Numbered from the stretch's first letter, positions 1 through 10,238 are shown. The stretch is DNA of 64,000 bases from Sporomusaceae bacterium FL31 (GCA_003990955.1 BIFV01000008.1:29066-93065); one strand, 5' to 3'. The notes: generated by a model not told the origin, from the letters alone. Made by a program: numbers and translations.

Positions 1-592
1 TAGCCCCTATCGCTCCGCCCTTGGTCAGCCCTAGATGAGCACAGATCAGATCTGCACCAGCATGCAGCATCTCCCTGGCCTGCCCGGCATCAAAAACAAA
101 GGCCAGCGTAAATAAATTCCGGCTATGAGCAATCCGAACAGCCTCAACCTCACGCTCAAACGATAGGCCTGCTTCTTCCAGCGCTTCCCGGAATTGCCCG
201 TCAATCATGCCCACAGTAGGAAAGTTGTTAATCCCGGCAAAGCCTTGCGCCTTAATAAAATCAATATATTGATCAAGCTGGATGGTCGGATCAGTAGCAT
301 TCAACCCAAAGATAACTGGAGTATCTTGGGCAATCGGCAGAATCTCACGAGTACCAAACTCGCACACCATATCATTGCAATTGGCAAACGGCAGCCAACC
401 AGCCAGTGAGCTTTGTCCCATTTGGCGAAAACGGCCGGAATTTAGAGCCAATAACAGATCGGCACCACCTTTTACAGCATATTTAGCCGTAATGCCGGCT
501 CCTACAGCCACACCGATGATATGACCAGTTACGCGAATTTGAGTTTTTAGCTGCTGTAAGATTTGCTCTCGCCCTAAAACCACCTTAGTCAT
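1..592 (-). CDS. PEP hydrolase family TIM-barrel protein, partial (3' end beyond window)
   Basis: An open frame starts at the ATG at 592 and runs off the left edge with no stop, giving about 197 residues. The translation starts MTKVVLGREQILQQL and contains GVAVGAGITAKYAVKGGADL, LLALNSGRFRQMG and NCNDMVCEFGTREILP. These match the TIM-barrel family Pfam calls PEP hydrolase (PF09370), often annotated as phosphoenolpyruvate hydrolase family protein. The family's reaction is poorly established. The start has only a weak ribosome site (AGG about 8 bases upstream, then GAAAGG abutting the ATG). The gene is divergent from nothing visible here and its operon lies to the left. Confidence 0.75.
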   Translation of the reverse strand, partial: MTKVVLGREQILQQLKTQIRVTGHIIGVAVGAGITAKYAVKGGADLLLALNSGRFRQMGQSSLAGWLPFANCNDMVCEFGTREILPIAQDTPVIFGLNATDPTIQLDQYIDFIKAQGFAGINNFPTVGMIDGQFREALEEAGLSFEREVEAVRIAHSRNLFTLAFVFDAGQAREMLHAGADLICAHLGLTKGGAIGA

Positions 593-703
593 CCTTTCGC
601 CTGCTCATGCAGTGATATGATCTCAGTACCTAACCGCTATTTCTAAGGCTATTTTAACATAAAAGGTCATTGAGCTTTAAGCACTCCTTTCATTTTAAGA
701 AAA

Positions 704-759
704 AATCCTCCACCTGCTGGCAATAGATCTTGAATCTATGATACACCAGGTGGAGGATT
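704..759 (-). terminator. Rho-independent terminator of the chemoreceptor gene
   Basis: The 13-base arms AATCCTCCACCTG (704-716) and CAGGTGGAGGATT (747-759) pair perfectly, with an inner ATAGAT/ATCTAT stem. On the minus strand the hairpin is followed by a run of six T. It lies directly after the chemoreceptor stop. Confidence 0.85.
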
Positions 760-765
760 ATCCGA

Positions 766-2454
766 TTATAACTTAAACTTGCTAATAATGACATTCAGCT
801 CTTCAGCCATTTTAGCTAAAGACTCTGCGTTATTGTTAATCTCATGCATACTGGCACTTTGCTCCTCAGAAGCAGCAGCAACCGTTTGAGCACTTGCAGA
901 AGTTTGCTCAGCTACAGCACTAATATTTTGAACGTTTCCGACCATTTCTTGAGTACCCTTCGCTGATTCTTCAATGGCATGGGTAATTTGATTCACAACG
1001 GTTTTGACCTTGTTGAGTTTGTCTATGATGGCTTCAAAGCCTCGTTGTGTGTTAAGGGTGACTTGTTTTCCGGCTGCCACCTCTTCGTTTCCTTTGCTGA
1101 CATGGTGCACTGCGGTATCAATATCTTCAGTCATTTTCTGGATAATATCGCCAATATGTTGAGTCGACTCAGCACTTTGCTCAGCCAATTTGCGAACTTC
1201 CTCAGCCACTACCGCAAAGCCTCTGCCCGCTTCACCTGCGCGAGCCGCTTCAATTGCCGCATTTAATGCCAGCAGATTGGTTTGGCCGGCAAGATTTTGA
1301 ATGACGGTAACAATTTCACGGATGTCCTCCGAGCCTTTTGCTAAGGAATTGGCAACCTCGGTAATACTGTTCATTGAAACTGAAACAGTTTCGTTTTGCC
1401 TAACAATCTGCGTCAGCAAGCCCATACCTTGTGCAGCCTCATCAACAGCATTCTGAGTGTTTGCATTGACCTCAAACGCGTTGGCATTCATTTCCTCAGC
1501 ACTTGCCGAAAGCTCCTGAATGGTGGCTGACATCTCGGTAATGTTATTGGTATTTTGTGCAGAACCGCTGGAAACTTCTGAAATAGTATTTGAGACAATT
1601 TCTGCAGCCCGGAGCTGCTCTTCTACCGTTGAGCTTAACTCTTGGCTAGCTGCTGCCAGCGATTCAGAGTTTTGGCTGATTTGGCCTACTAAAGACCGCA
1701 ATGCATTCTTCATACCGGTCATGGCCTGAGCCATATCACTGATTTCATCATTAATAGTCACCTGTTGCTCTGCTGTGGTCAAATCGAAACGGCTGATGGC
1801 ATCCATATCATTGCGGACATAATTTAACCGTTTGGCCATCAGGCGGCTATACCAAAAGGCTAAACCGCAAACGAGTAAAAGGATCACGGCACTCAATATG
1901 ACAATTAACCTTTTTGTTGCCTTTTGCTCGGCCATCAACTCATCGGTCGATTGTTTTAAAAACTTCTCTTCTAAGTTCAGCGTTTTCTCAAACTGCTGGT
2001 CAATTTGCTGGGATAGCTTTCTGCCGTCTGCCAAGAGTGTGTTAAAAGCCGGATCATTTGCCTTTTTTGCATCCATAAGCTGCCCCATTTTTAAGGCATA
2101 CTCGTCCATCAGTTTTTCTAATTTAACGGCTTCGGTTTTTATTTCTGGGTTTTTCACACCAGCAACGAACACCTTGAGTTCGTCAGTACTTTCTTTAAAA
2201 TCTTGCCTTGCTTCTTGTTCATAACTGCTAATCCCATAGGCCATAAAGCCGCGCAAATCAGCAATACCGGTGTGCATATCATCCTGAGCCTTGCTCAACA
2301 TGAGCATATTGGCTGAAGTATGGGTAATCAAGTACTCATATGTATCACTGGCAGTCGTGTATTGATACGCGGTGTATCCAAGTAAACTCAGTAAAAGTGC
2401 AATTGAAACTAGAAACATTCCACCTAATTGGGCAATAATAGGAAATCTACGCAT
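766..2454 (-). CDS. Methyl-accepting chemotaxis protein
   Basis: A transmembrane chemoreceptor of 562 residues that passes ligand binding to the CheA/CheW array. Visible parts, in order: a first membrane helix just after MRRFP, an extracytoplasmic helical sensor of about 150 residues (four-helix-bundle type), a second membrane helix ([19 protein letters not shown]), a HAMP linker, and the cytoplasmic signalling coiled coil. The conserved hairpin tip is [21 protein letters not shown] longer frame opens at a TTG at 2481, but the ATG at 2454 is preceded by AAGGGGAAGG about 11 bases upstream and starts directly on the signal anchor, so it is preferred. The gene is monocistronic with its own terminator. 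The ligand cannot be told from sequence. Confidence 0.93.
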   Translation of the reverse strand: MRRFPIIAQLGGMFLVSIALLLSLLGYTAYQYTTASDTYEYLITHTSANMLMLSKAQDDMHTGIADLRGFMAYGISSYEQEARQDFKESTDELKVFVAGVKNPEIKTEAVKLEKLMDEYALKMGQLMDAKKANDPAFNTLLADGRKLSQQIDQQFEKTLNLEEKFLKQSTDELMAEQKATKRLIVILSAVILLLVCGLAFWYSRLMAKRLNYVRNDMDAISRFDLTTAEQQVTINDEISDMAQAMTGMKNALRSLVGQISQNSESLAAASQELSSTVEEQLRAAEIVSNTISEVSSGSAQNTNNITEMSATIQELSASAEEMNANAFEVNANTQNAVDEAAQGMGLLTQIVRQNETVSVSMNSITEVANSLAKGSEDIREIVTVIQNLAGQTNLLALNAAIEAARAGEAGRGFAVVAEEVRKLAEQSAESTQHIGDIIQKMTEDIDTAVHHVSKGNEEVAAGKQVTLNTQRGFEAIIDKLNKVKTVVNQITHAIEESAKGTQEMVGNVQNISAVAEQTSASAQTVAAASEEQSASMHEINNNAESLAKMAEELNVIISKFKL

Positions 2455-2796
2455 AATAATAAACACCTTCCCCTTTATCAAATAATGAAAGCACTGGTCA
2501 AAATCGTGTACAAGATCTCCTTACATGAATGAAAAAGCCAGGATGATATACGAGATTTCCCCCTATAGCAACCTGGCAAGCATTGATATAAAATCTTTAG
2601 CCCCATAGCTTTGCGTCCTTAACTTTCGCTAAGTTTGCCAACTTAAAACAATATTTGATTCTATCTGTAATAATTCTCCATTTATCATTAAAATCCTCTT
2701 GGGATTTAGACAATAATCTAAGCATCACTGGGTATAAATAGATCTTTTTTCCTAAATCTTTACCGTACTTTTTATAACCAAGAAGACGTAGTTGAA
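2455..2796. other. Intergenic stretch without recognised features
   Basis: This is AT-rich DNA between the chemoreceptor start and the end of the DNA-metabolism gene. It must hold the chemoreceptor promoter, but no convincing -35/-10 pair, hairpin or small gene with a ribosome site was recognised. Confidence 0.5.
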
Positions 2797-3666
2797 TCAG
2801 TCATCGCCACAACCATTCACCGCTACTGCAGTTCCCTCGATTGTCAGCATGCCGCCAGATACAACTAAACGGCTATTTCCGTCAGCGGCAGTTAATTTAC
2901 GGTGTGGCTTTTGGAAAGTACCCGCAAATTCCGTAAGATACTTCCAATAGCGTTTAGGCATATGATTCATTCGGCACTGGGGATTGTATCGTCCCTGAAT
3001 AGCAATGGTATCATAGAAAACTTTCCACAGTTCCCGGTACGCTTGTTCTTCCTGATCGGGTTCAGGCAATTCCAGTTCTTCGACTGGGATAACCATGGGC
3101 TTATAGGGCTGATAGACCAGCGCCATACCATGTTTCTTGTCATAAATTAAGAACTTTTCTTCTGGAAAACGTTCACAAAAATGCTGCACCAATAACGGCA
3201 GAACAAAGTTTTTAGGCTCAATTTCAGCCACCAGCACCTGATTGATAACCGAAAAGCGGACAAAGCCTTTAAAGAGGTGACTTTCCCGTTCTAAGTGCCT
3301 AACCGCTTTAAAGAGAATATTCACGGTTTCATCGGCCAGCATCTGCATAACAGCGGGACCGCGTTGATAACCCAGCCGCAGAAAGCGCAGTATGGCTAAC
3401 TCCTTTTGGGGAAGATAGGTCAGAAAGGCGTGCCGAATAAATTCCAGCGCAGGGAACCCAATTTTTTTTGGTATCGATGCGAGTACCCGATTGGCCTTTT
3501 CCAAATCAGTAACAATTCTTTTTTCGGGAAAAAGCAGCAAAGAAGCTGCATCCGGCAGCAGAATATCTGTGGGAATTTCTTTTTTATCATAACTCTCAAA
3601 TACACAGCATAACAGCCCGTCGAAACTTCCATCATAACGGTATGTTACATTGGACTGGTGATGCAT
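2797..3666 (-). CDS. TIGR03915-type probable DNA metabolism protein
   Basis: 289 residues, resembling the family described as probable DNA metabolism protein (TIGR03915, with a DUF4130 region), which is the obligate neighbour of a radical SAM protein of TIGR03916. The N-terminus VTYRYDGSFDGLLCCVFES and the later YDKKHGMALVYQP and CRMNHMPKRYWKYLTEF are typical of that family. The ATG at 3666 has AGGGAGGG upstream and overlaps the 3' end of the radical SAM gene by 22 bases, so the two are translationally coupled. Some relatives are fused to uracil-DNA glycosylase, hence the suggested DNA repair or modification role. The actual reaction is unknown. Confidence 0.85.
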   Translation of the reverse strand: MHHQSNVTYRYDGSFDGLLCCVFESYDKKEIPTDILLPDAASLLLFPEKRIVTDLEKANRVLASIPKKIGFPALEFIRHAFLTYLPQKELAILRFLRLGYQRGPAVMQMLADETVNILFKAVRHLERESHLFKGFVRFSVINQVLVAEIEPKNFVLPLLVQHFCERFPEEKFLIYDKKHGMALVYQPYKPMVIPVEELELPEPDQEEQAYRELWKVFYDTIAIQGRYNPQCRMNHMPKRYWKYLTEFAGTFQKPHRKLTAADGNSRLVVSGGMLTIEGTAVAVNGCGDD

Positions 3667-4982
3667 TGCTGTATACCCTCCCTGAGCAATTTTGGCAGTG
3701 CTAATAACGGCTGCTCAAATAATGACAATTGCTTTGAATGTGACTCAAGTGATGCATTAGTCCGATACATCGCCAGTGTCTTCTCTGACATTAAGGCCTG
3801 AAGCACGGCTTGCTGAGTAAACTTTAGGCCATCTGCCGTTTTGCCACTGCAAGTAATAAAGTACTTTGCCCGTTTGAGTACAACTCCCAATTTTTTTAGA
3901 CTGTCAAACCGAAGTGTTGTCATGCGCCGGGCAACGATGATCCGTTTGGCACTATTGACACCAATACCAGGCACTCTCAGCAGATCTTCATAGGGTGCAC
4001 GATTAACTTCAACCGGGAAAAACTCCCGATGATTAAGCGCCCAGTTGCATTTTGGATCCACAAAGGGGTTAAAGCTCTGGTGCTGCTGATCCAGAAGTTC
4101 ATTGGCAGAAAAGCCATAAAACCGCAGCAGCCAGTCGGCCTGATACAGTCGATGCTCACGCCACAGAGGCGGCTCGGTATCAGGAGTAGGAAGCAGGGAG
4201 TTCTCCGCAACAGGCATATATGCAGAAAAAAATACCCGCTTAAGCTTATATTTTTTATACAGACTTTCTGTCAAATTCAAAATTTGAAAATCAGAATCCG
4301 GGGTAGCGCCAATAATCATTTGAGTACTTTGTCCGGCAGGAACAAACTTAGGAACATGCCGATACTTAACCAGATCGGTAGAGTTTTCCTGAATGCGATT
4401 TTGTATGTATCCCATCGGTGCCAGAATGGACTGCTTGGTTTTATCAGGTGCCAAAAGCTGCAAACTGCTCTGAGAAGGCAGCTCGATATTAATGCTCATG
4501 CGGTCAGCCAACAACCCCAGCTGATCAGTCAGCCTGTTGTCTGCACCCGGTATGGCCTTTACATGAATATAGCCGTTAAACCGGTACTCTTTACGTAAAA
4601 TACGCAATGCCTCAATCAATTGCTCACAAGTATAATCAGGGTTTTTAAGTACCCCAGAACTTAAGAAAAGACCTTCAATATAGTTCCGGCGATAAAAATT
4701 AATGGTAAGCTCAGCCAATTCACGTGGTGTAAAGAAAGTACGGGGCGTGTCATTAGAACGGCGGTTGACGCAATATTGACAGTCATAGATACACACATTG
4801 GTCATCAATACTTTTAACAAAGAAATACAGCGTCCGTCAGCCGAAAAGCTGTGACAAATCCCACTGGCAGCCGCACTGCCGATTTGACCAGCACCCGCCT
4901 TTTTATTTACACCGCTGGATGTACAAGCTACATCATATTTCGCTGCGTCAGTTAATATTTTCAGTTTGTCGAATACATCCAC
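3645..4982 (-). CDS. Putative DNA modification/repair radical SAM protein (TIGR03916-type)
   Basis: A radical SAM protein of about 445 residues. The cluster motif CIYDCQYCVNR binds the [4Fe-4S] centre that cleaves S-adenosylmethionine. The C-terminal third holds a helix-hairpin-helix (LLRVPGIGVNSAKRIIVARR), a DNA-binding element that supports a nucleic-acid substrate. A longer frame starts at an ATG at 5021 without a ribosome site. The GTG at 4982 has AAAGGAG nine bases upstream and gives the family-like N-terminus VDVFDKLKILTDAAKYDVAC, so it is chosen. It pairs with the overlapping downstream gene. The substrate is unknown. Confidence 0.87.
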   Translation of the reverse strand: MDVFDKLKILTDAAKYDVACTSSGVNKKAGAGQIGSAAASGICHSFSADGRCISLLKVLMTNVCIYDCQYCVNRRSNDTPRTFFTPRELAELTINFYRRNYIEGLFLSSGVLKNPDYTCEQLIEALRILRKEYRFNGYIHVKAIPGADNRLTDQLGLLADRMSINIELPSQSSLQLLAPDKTKQSILAPMGYIQNRIQENSTDLVKYRHVPKFVPAGQSTQMIIGATPDSDFQILNLTESLYKKYKLKRVFFSAYMPVAENSLLPTPDTEPPLWREHRLYQADWLLRFYGFSANELLDQQHQSFNPFVDPKCNWALNHREFFPVEVNRAPYEDLLRVPGIGVNSAKRIIVARRMTTLRFDSLKKLGVVLKRAKYFITCSGKTADGLKFTQQAVLQALMSEKTLAMYRTNASLESHSKQLSLFEQPLLALPKLLREGIQQCITSPM

Positions 4983-5063
4983 GCCAATCAGCTCCTTTGC
5001 TCTTATTATAGTATAGAACATACGTTCTCGCCAAGCTATAAAACCAACAATACGGATGATAAA

Positions 5064-5101
5064 AACCCGCTATTTTGCCATAACAGGCAAAATAGCGGGT
5101 T
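5064..5101 (-). terminator. Terminator of fumC
   Basis: The 16-base perfect arms AACCCGCTATTTTGCC and GGCAAAATAGCGGGTT surround a six-base loop. On the minus strand the stem is followed by five T. It lies 26 bases beyond the fumC stop. Confidence 0.9.
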
Positions 5102-5126
5102 CTAGTTTAAGAAATAGACATTCTGT

Positions 5127-6524
5127 TTAGGACTCTATTCGCTGGGATGAAATTTGCTTGCGCGGGTCCATATAGTGATCATAATCTTTTTCTGCCACAT
5201 AGCCGGTTGCCAACGCCGCTTCTTTAAGCGAAATTCCTTCTTTAGCAGCTTTTTTTGCAATTTCTGCTGCCCTGTCATAACCAATCAAGGGCACTAAACC
5301 TGTAATTAGAATCAGTGATTGGTTAAGATTATGGGCAATCCTAGCCCGGTTTGGCTCAATCCCAATAATGCATTTTTCATTGAACGAATTCATGCCATCA
5401 CTCAGCAACCGCACTGTCTGAATAAAATTGTAGGCAATGACAGGCATGAAAACATTAAGCTGGAAATTCCCTTGGCTCGCAGCAAAAGAGATGGTTGTAT
5501 CATTCCCGAAAACCTGTGTCACAATCATGGTTAATGCTTCGGACTGGGTAGGATTGACTTTTGCCGGCATGATCGAACTGCCTGGTTCATTAGCAGGAAT
5601 GCTAATCTCGCCAATTCCGCATCGCGGCCCGCTTGCCAGCCAGCGAACATCATTGGCAATCTTCATTAAATCAGCAGCCAGAGCCTTTAACACGCCATGC
5701 ACAGCCGCCAGTTCATCTTTACTGGTCAAGGCATGAAACTTATTGGGTGATGTAACAAAGGGCACACCAGTCATTCGGCTTATTTCAGCAGCGACTTTGA
5801 CGCCAAAGTCAGGGTGGCAATTTATCCCTGTACCCACTGCAGTCCCCCCCATCGCAAGTGGATACAAGAAAGTCATCGCCGTTTCTATCATCTCCCGGCT
5901 GCGCTTCAACATTCCTACCCATCCGCTGATCTCTTGACCAAGCGTCAAAGGAGTGGCATCCATGAGGTGGGTACGGCCAATCTTGATTACATCAGCAAAT
6001 TCGGCAGACTTGGCTGCTAAAGAATTTTCCAGTTGCTCGAGAGCCGGAAGCAGCCAGCGTTTCAACAAGACAACGCCAACCACATGCAGTGATGTAGGAA
6101 AAATATCATTCGAACTCTGGGAACGATTGACATGGTCATTAGGGTGTATAGAATTAGCGTTGCCGCGTTCTGCTGCAATCTGTTCGGCTCGATGGGCTAA
6201 CACTTCATTAATATTCATGTTAAATTGCGTTCCACTGCCAGTCTGCCAAACTGATAAAGGAAAATTGCCAGCCAGCTTCCCTGCCAACAGTTCATCACAA
6301 GCTGCAATAATAGCATCAGCCTTTGCTGAATCAAGTACACCTAGATCTTTATTGACAACTGCAGCGGCCCGTTTGAGCATACCAAAAATTTCAACCATCT
6401 CGGGTGGTATTTGCTCTGTTCCAATCCGGAAGTTTTCAAAACTCCGTTGTGTCTGCGCTCCCCATAATTTATCAGCCGGAACTTTGACCTCACCTAACGA
6501 GTCTCTTTCTAATCGATACTCCAT
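5127..6524 (-). CDS. fumC: Fumarate hydratase class II
   Basis: Interconverts fumarate and L-malate in the cytoplasm. It is the oxygen-stable homotetrameric class II enzyme of about 465 residues, the usual length. Seen: WGAQTQRSFENF near the N-terminus, GSGTQFNMNINEVLAHRA, the substrate region SIHPNDHVNRSQSSND, TPLTLGQEISGW, and the superfamily signature GSSIMPAKVNP at about residue 315. The frame can begin at a TTG at 6530, but the ATG at 6524 has GTGAGGG six bases upstream. The gene appears monocistronic, with its own terminator. Confidence 0.96.
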   Translation of the reverse strand: MEYRLERDSLGEVKVPADKLWGAQTQRSFENFRIGTEQIPPEMVEIFGMLKRAAAVVNKDLGVLDSAKADAIIAACDELLAGKLAGNFPLSVWQTGSGTQFNMNINEVLAHRAEQIAAERGNANSIHPNDHVNRSQSSNDIFPTSLHVVGVVLLKRWLLPALEQLENSLAAKSAEFADVIKIGRTHLMDATPLTLGQEISGWVGMLKRSREMIETAMTFLYPLAMGGTAVGTGINCHPDFGVKVAAEISRMTGVPFVTSPNKFHALTSKDELAAVHGVLKALAADLMKIANDVRWLASGPRCGIGEISIPANEPGSSIMPAKVNPTQSEALTMIVTQVFGNDTTISFAASQGNFQLNVFMPVIAYNFIQTVRLLSDGMNSFNEKCIIGIEPNRARIAHNLNQSLILITGLVPLIGYDRAAEIAKKAAKEGISLKEAALATGYVAEKDYDHYMDPRKQISSQRIES

Positions 6525-6652
6525 AATCAACCCTCACTTCATTTTTATTTACAAACACTTTCAATATTGTTCTATAGTTTCTATTATTAACATGTATTAT
6601 GGATTTTCTGTAATTTTCCTTCATGGATCCATAGATAAGGAAAAACATAAAA

Positions 6653-6684
6653 ACAGGGCCTAGACGGTTCCGTCCAGGCCCTGT
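6653..6684 (-). terminator. Terminator of the PBP2 gene
   Basis: The 15-base arms ACAGGGCCTAGACGG and CCGTCCAGGCCCTGT carry one G-U type mismatch and a tiny loop. On the minus strand the stem runs into TTTTATGTTTTT. Confidence 0.85.
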
Positions 6685-6725
6685 GCAACAGATCTTGTTC
6701 TTAAACTTGGAGGCCCAAGAGTCAG

Positions 6726-8570
6726 TTATTTGCTAACAACTGCCTTAGCCGCTTCTTCCTCAGCATAAAAGTCTGCAAAGTTCTTCTTGGTAGGGATGTC
6801 AAAATAAGCTTCAAGCATCTTCCTGGCAATTGGAACAGCTGAGTCTGAACCAAAGCCCCCCTGCTCAATCAATACAGCGACTACAATTTTCGGATCATTA
6901 AATGGAGCATAGGCGACAAACCAGCCATGGTCATCGCCATGTGGATTTTCTGCAGTCCCTGTTTTACCAGCAATGGGAACAGGAAATCCTTCGAAGGTAG
7001 CCGCAGCAGTTCCTCCAGGTAAGGCAACATCCCGTAAAGAATTTCGAATAAGGGTTAGTGTCTTTTCCGAAATTGCAACATTTCCAGCTGCTTCAGGCAA
7101 AAACTCTTTTACGGTTTGGCCATTAGGTTTAACAATTTGGCTGACAAGATATGGCTTGTAACGCTGCCCGCCACTTGCCACCTGAGCCATTACATTAGCC
7201 ACCTGTAACGGTGTCGCCAATTGAAATCCCTGTCCGATAGCAGCATCAAAAGTCTCTGATAAATACCAATCTTCTTCATAGACCTTCATTTTGTATTTTT
7301 TGTTTGCAACTAACCCTTCTGCTTCACCTGGCAAATTAATGCCGGTAGGTGTACCCATACCGAACATTCTCGCATACTTTTCAAGATTATCAATGCCTAA
7401 TCGGTTACCCATTTCATAGAAATAAACATTATCTGATTTTGATAACGCTTCTTGAAAATTAATCCAGCCAAGCGCCTCATTCATTGCATTACCTTTAGGA
7501 ATAATCCAGTGTTTCCCGGTATCGAGAATTTTTTCTTCTGGTGTTACTTTACCCAGCTCCAGCGCCGCAGTCCCGGTAATAATCTTAAAAGTAGAGCCTG
7601 GAGGATATTCACCAGAGATGACTCGGTTTTGCATTGGATTAAACGGATTGTCATTAATGGTTTTCCAGTCTTTTTCGGAAATTCCGCCATTAAACAAATT
7701 AGGATTAAAGGCTGGTCGACTGACCATGGCCAAAACTTCACCTGTTTTAGGATTGATCGCAACAGCAGCTCCTGCTTTTGCATTAATATTTCCTAATTTA
7801 TTCTGTAAATACTTAAGCTGCCTATCCACAGATTCTTCAGTTGCTTTCTGAACTCGGGAATCGATGGTAAGTATCAAATCATTGCCAGGGATAGGTTCTT
7901 TACGGCCCAGCCTTTGGATGGGACGGCCTGTAACATCAACTTCTACTTGTTCCCCGCCATCTACACCACGCAGGTCTTTATCATATACCTGCTCAAGGCC
8001 GGACTTTCCTAAAATGTCACCACTTTTATAGCCGGCAGCCTTGCCCTTTTTTAATTCATTATCATTGATTTCGCCGACATAGCCAAACATGTGAGATCCA
8101 AGATCATTATAAATGTAACTCCGGACAGCTTCAATCGCCAACACCACACTGGGCAAATCACTTTTTCTTTCTTCGATCTTAGCAACAATGTCTTGGCCGA
8201 CATCACTTTTCACAATGATGGGACTTAACGGATTTTCTTCTTTTTTGATTTTTTTATTGATCTCATCTGCTTTAATACCCATGATATTTGACAAGTTAAT
8301 AATGACATCTTGAGATACCGGCGCGTCAATCGGCACCAGTGATACTGAAAATCCCGGGCGATTGTTCACCAAAGGAACGCCATTGCGATCATAGAAGGTT
8401 CCTCGAGGGGCAGTGATCTTAATAAGACGAATGCGATTTTGGTCAGCTAAGGTATGAAATTCGGCTCCTTTGACAAGCTGAAGGTAAGCCATCCTGCTTA
8501 TAAGTACAAAAATAACTAAAAACATAATAAAACCTAATATAGTAACCCGATTCGTACCCTTGCCTACCAT
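6726..8570 (-). CDS. mrdA: Penicillin-binding protein 2 (class B transpeptidase)
   Basis: A cell-elongation DD-transpeptidase that cross-links peptidoglycan in the periplasm. 614 residues: a short cytoplasmic tail, one membrane anchor (about residues 11-28), a PBP dimerisation domain and a C-terminal transpeptidase domain. The catalytic motifs are all present: STFK with nucleophile Ser326, SDN at 379-381, and KTG at 536-538. The ATG at 8570 has GAGAGG six bases upstream. In many bacteria mrdA sits with mreBCD and rodA; here it is the last gene of a minus-strand run with no such neighbour visible. The assignment to PBP2 rather than PBP3 rests on overall layout and the absence of PASTA domains. 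Confidence 0.92.
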   Translation of the reverse strand: MVGKGTNRVTILGFIMFLVIFVLISRMAYLQLVKGAEFHTLADQNRIRLIKITAPRGTFYDRNGVPLVNNRPGFSVSLVPIDAPVSQDVIINLSNIMGIKADEINKKIKKEENPLSPIIVKSDVGQDIVAKIEERKSDLPSVVLAIEAVRSYIYNDLGSHMFGYVGEINDNELKKGKAAGYKSGDILGKSGLEQVYDKDLRGVDGGEQVEVDVTGRPIQRLGRKEPIPGNDLILTIDSRVQKATEESVDRQLKYLQNKLGNINAKAGAAVAINPKTGEVLAMVSRPAFNPNLFNGGISEKDWKTINDNPFNPMQNRVISGEYPPGSTFKIITGTAALELGKVTPEEKILDTGKHWIIPKGNAMNEALGWINFQEALSKSDNVYFYEMGNRLGIDNLEKYARMFGMGTPTGINLPGEAEGLVANKKYKMKVYEEDWYLSETFDAAIGQGFQLATPLQVANVMAQVASGGQRYKPYLVSQIVKPNGQTVKEFLPEAAGNVAISEKTLTLIRNSLRDVALPGGTAAATFEGFPVPIAGKTGTAENPHGDDHGWFVAYAPFNDPKIVVAVLIEQGGFGSDSAVPIARKMLEAYFDIPTKKNFADFYAEEEAAKAVVSK

Positions 8571-8738
8571 GTTATGCCTCTCTTCTTTTATGTATTACAG
8601 GAGACTCCTCAAGTCTAACAAATTTACATAATCACTTCAATATATAAGTTTTAACATTCAGGCAGGATTGAGGCGAATCACAGTGCCAATTAATGGAATT
8701 ATGCTGCTATAACACCCTTTAAAGTTCGCGCAAAGAAA

Positions 8739-8764
8739 AACAGACCACTAAATTGTGGTCTGTT
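8739..8764 (-). terminator. Terminator of the gcv-lip-lpd operon
   Basis: The ten-base perfect arms AACAGACCAC and GTGGTCTGTT surround a six-base loop, followed on the minus strand by TTTTCTTT. It lies 40 bases past the lpdA stop. Confidence 0.85.
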
Positions 8765-8803
8765 TTAAGCAGTTTACAACGCAATACCGTTTAACGATGA
8801 GCA

Positions 8804-10213
8804 TTACCGGCATCCTTTTAATTTGACCTGATGAATGATGTTTCCAGCAATACCGTGCGCACTTTCCATTACCGTCTCGGATAGCGTAGGATGAGGATGA
8901 ATGGTATGGGCAACAGCCTGTACCGTCAGGCCATTCCGGATGGCCAGCGCTCCTTCCATAATAAGATCGCTGGCATGAGGTCCGAGAATATGCATGCCCA
9001 GCATTTTGCCGGTGGCTGCACAGGCAATGATCTTCACCAGCCCGTCCGCTTCGCCCATGGTGACGGCCTTTCCGTTTGCAGCAAAATTGAATTTGCTGAC
9101 TTTAAACTCACGCTGATCAGCCAGTGCCTCCTGTTCAGTTAAACCCACCATAGCGATTTCCGGAGTGGTAAATATGCAGCTTGGAATAGCGCTGTAATCC
9201 ATAACAGCGTTCAAACCCATGGCGTTTTCGGCAGCCACTATACCGGCAGCTGATGCAACATGGGCCAGCATGCTCTGACCTGTAACATCGCCAATGGCAT
9301 AAATCCCGGCTGTGCTGGTCTCCATCCGTTCATTCACTTGGATACCCAAATGATCATAGGCTACCCCTGCCGTTTCCAGTCCCAATCCTTCTGTTACCGG
9401 ATGGCGGCCTGCCGCTATCAGCACTTTCTCTACACGAAACTCTTGCAACCCTTTTCCAGCAGCGACTTGAACGACAACCGCTGCCTCAGCTTGTTCAATA
9501 GCCGTTACTTTTGCACCAGTCACGAGGTGAATGCCTTGCTTGCGCAGGTTAAGCCCCAGCCGTTTTATCAAATCGCTGTCAATCGAAGGGAGAATACTAG
9601 GCAGCATTTCCACAACAGTCACTTGACAGCCGAAGGAACTCAGCAAAACTGCAAACTCCATGCCCACTACCCCGGCACCAATAACGAGCATACTCTTAGG
9701 TACTTCGTCCAGTTCCAGCAAGTCATCACTGGTAATTACCGCAGATAGCTCCCGCCCGGGTACAGGAATAGAACTAGGTACTGAACCGGTTGCAAGAATG
9801 ATTCTGCCGGCTTCAAAAATCTCAGCAATATTTCCATTGCCTGTGTCAACCTTCAACTGGTTAGGACCGGTGAGGACAGCCGCACCACGAACTACCGTAA
9901 TGTCGTTGCTTTTTACTAATTGTTCAATTCCGCTCCGCAATTTGGCAACAACTTGGTTTTTCCGTGCCATGATGGCGCCAAAATCAAAGCCGATATGATC
10001 GGCTTTAAGACCAAACTCAGCGCAGCGTTTTAGATCCTCCCACTTCTCAGCACTTTTAAGCAGCGTCTTAGTGGGGATACAGCCTCGATTCAGGCATACT
10101 CCACCTAGCTGTTCTTTTTCTACCAACAGTACTTTTCCGCCCAATTGAGCTGCACGGATGGCGGCCACATAGCCGCCAGGTCCGCCGCCAATAACGGCTA
10201 CATCATAGGCCAT
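8804..10213 (-). CDS. lpdA: Dihydrolipoyl dehydrogenase
   Basis: An FAD enzyme that reoxidises dihydrolipoyl groups with NAD+; as the last gene of the gcv operon it serves as the L protein of glycine cleavage. 469 residues. Seen: the FAD-binding GGGPGGYVAAIRAAQLG (from residue 9), the redox-active disulfide C40-LNRG-C45, the NAD-binding GAGVVGMEFA, the second FAD site IYAIGDV, and the C-terminal catalytic HPHPTLSE. The ATG at 10213 has AGGAGG upstream. The gene follows the LipM-like gene by 25 bases. Confidence 0.96.
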   Translation of the reverse strand: MAYDVAVIGGGPGGYVAAIRAAQLGGKVLLVEKEQLGGVCLNRGCIPTKTLLKSAEKWEDLKRCAEFGLKADHIGFDFGAIMARKNQVVAKLRSGIEQLVKSNDITVVRGAAVLTGPNQLKVDTGNGNIAEIFEAGRIILATGSVPSSIPVPGRELSAVITSDDLLELDEVPKSMLVIGAGVVGMEFAVLLSSFGCQVTVVEMLPSILPSIDSDLIKRLGLNLRKQGIHLVTGAKVTAIEQAEAAVVVQVAAGKGLQEFRVEKVLIAAGRHPVTEGLGLETAGVAYDHLGIQVNERMETSTAGIYAIGDVTGQSMLAHVASAAGIVAAENAMGLNAVMDYSAIPSCIFTTPEIAMVGLTEQEALADQREFKVSKFNFAANGKAVTMGEADGLVKIIACAATGKMLGMHILGPHASDLIMEGALAIRNGLTVQAVAHTIHPHPTLSETVMESAHGIAGNIIHQVKLKGCR

Positions 10214-10238
10214 ACAGCTTTACCTCCTATTTTTCCGG

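Noticed and set aside
766..2481. Open frames on the plus strand opposite the chemoreceptor, and similar long antisense frames opposite gcv, tail and cdiA genes
   Set aside because: They lack ribosome sites and family motifs and are shadows of strongly biased codon use in the real genes.
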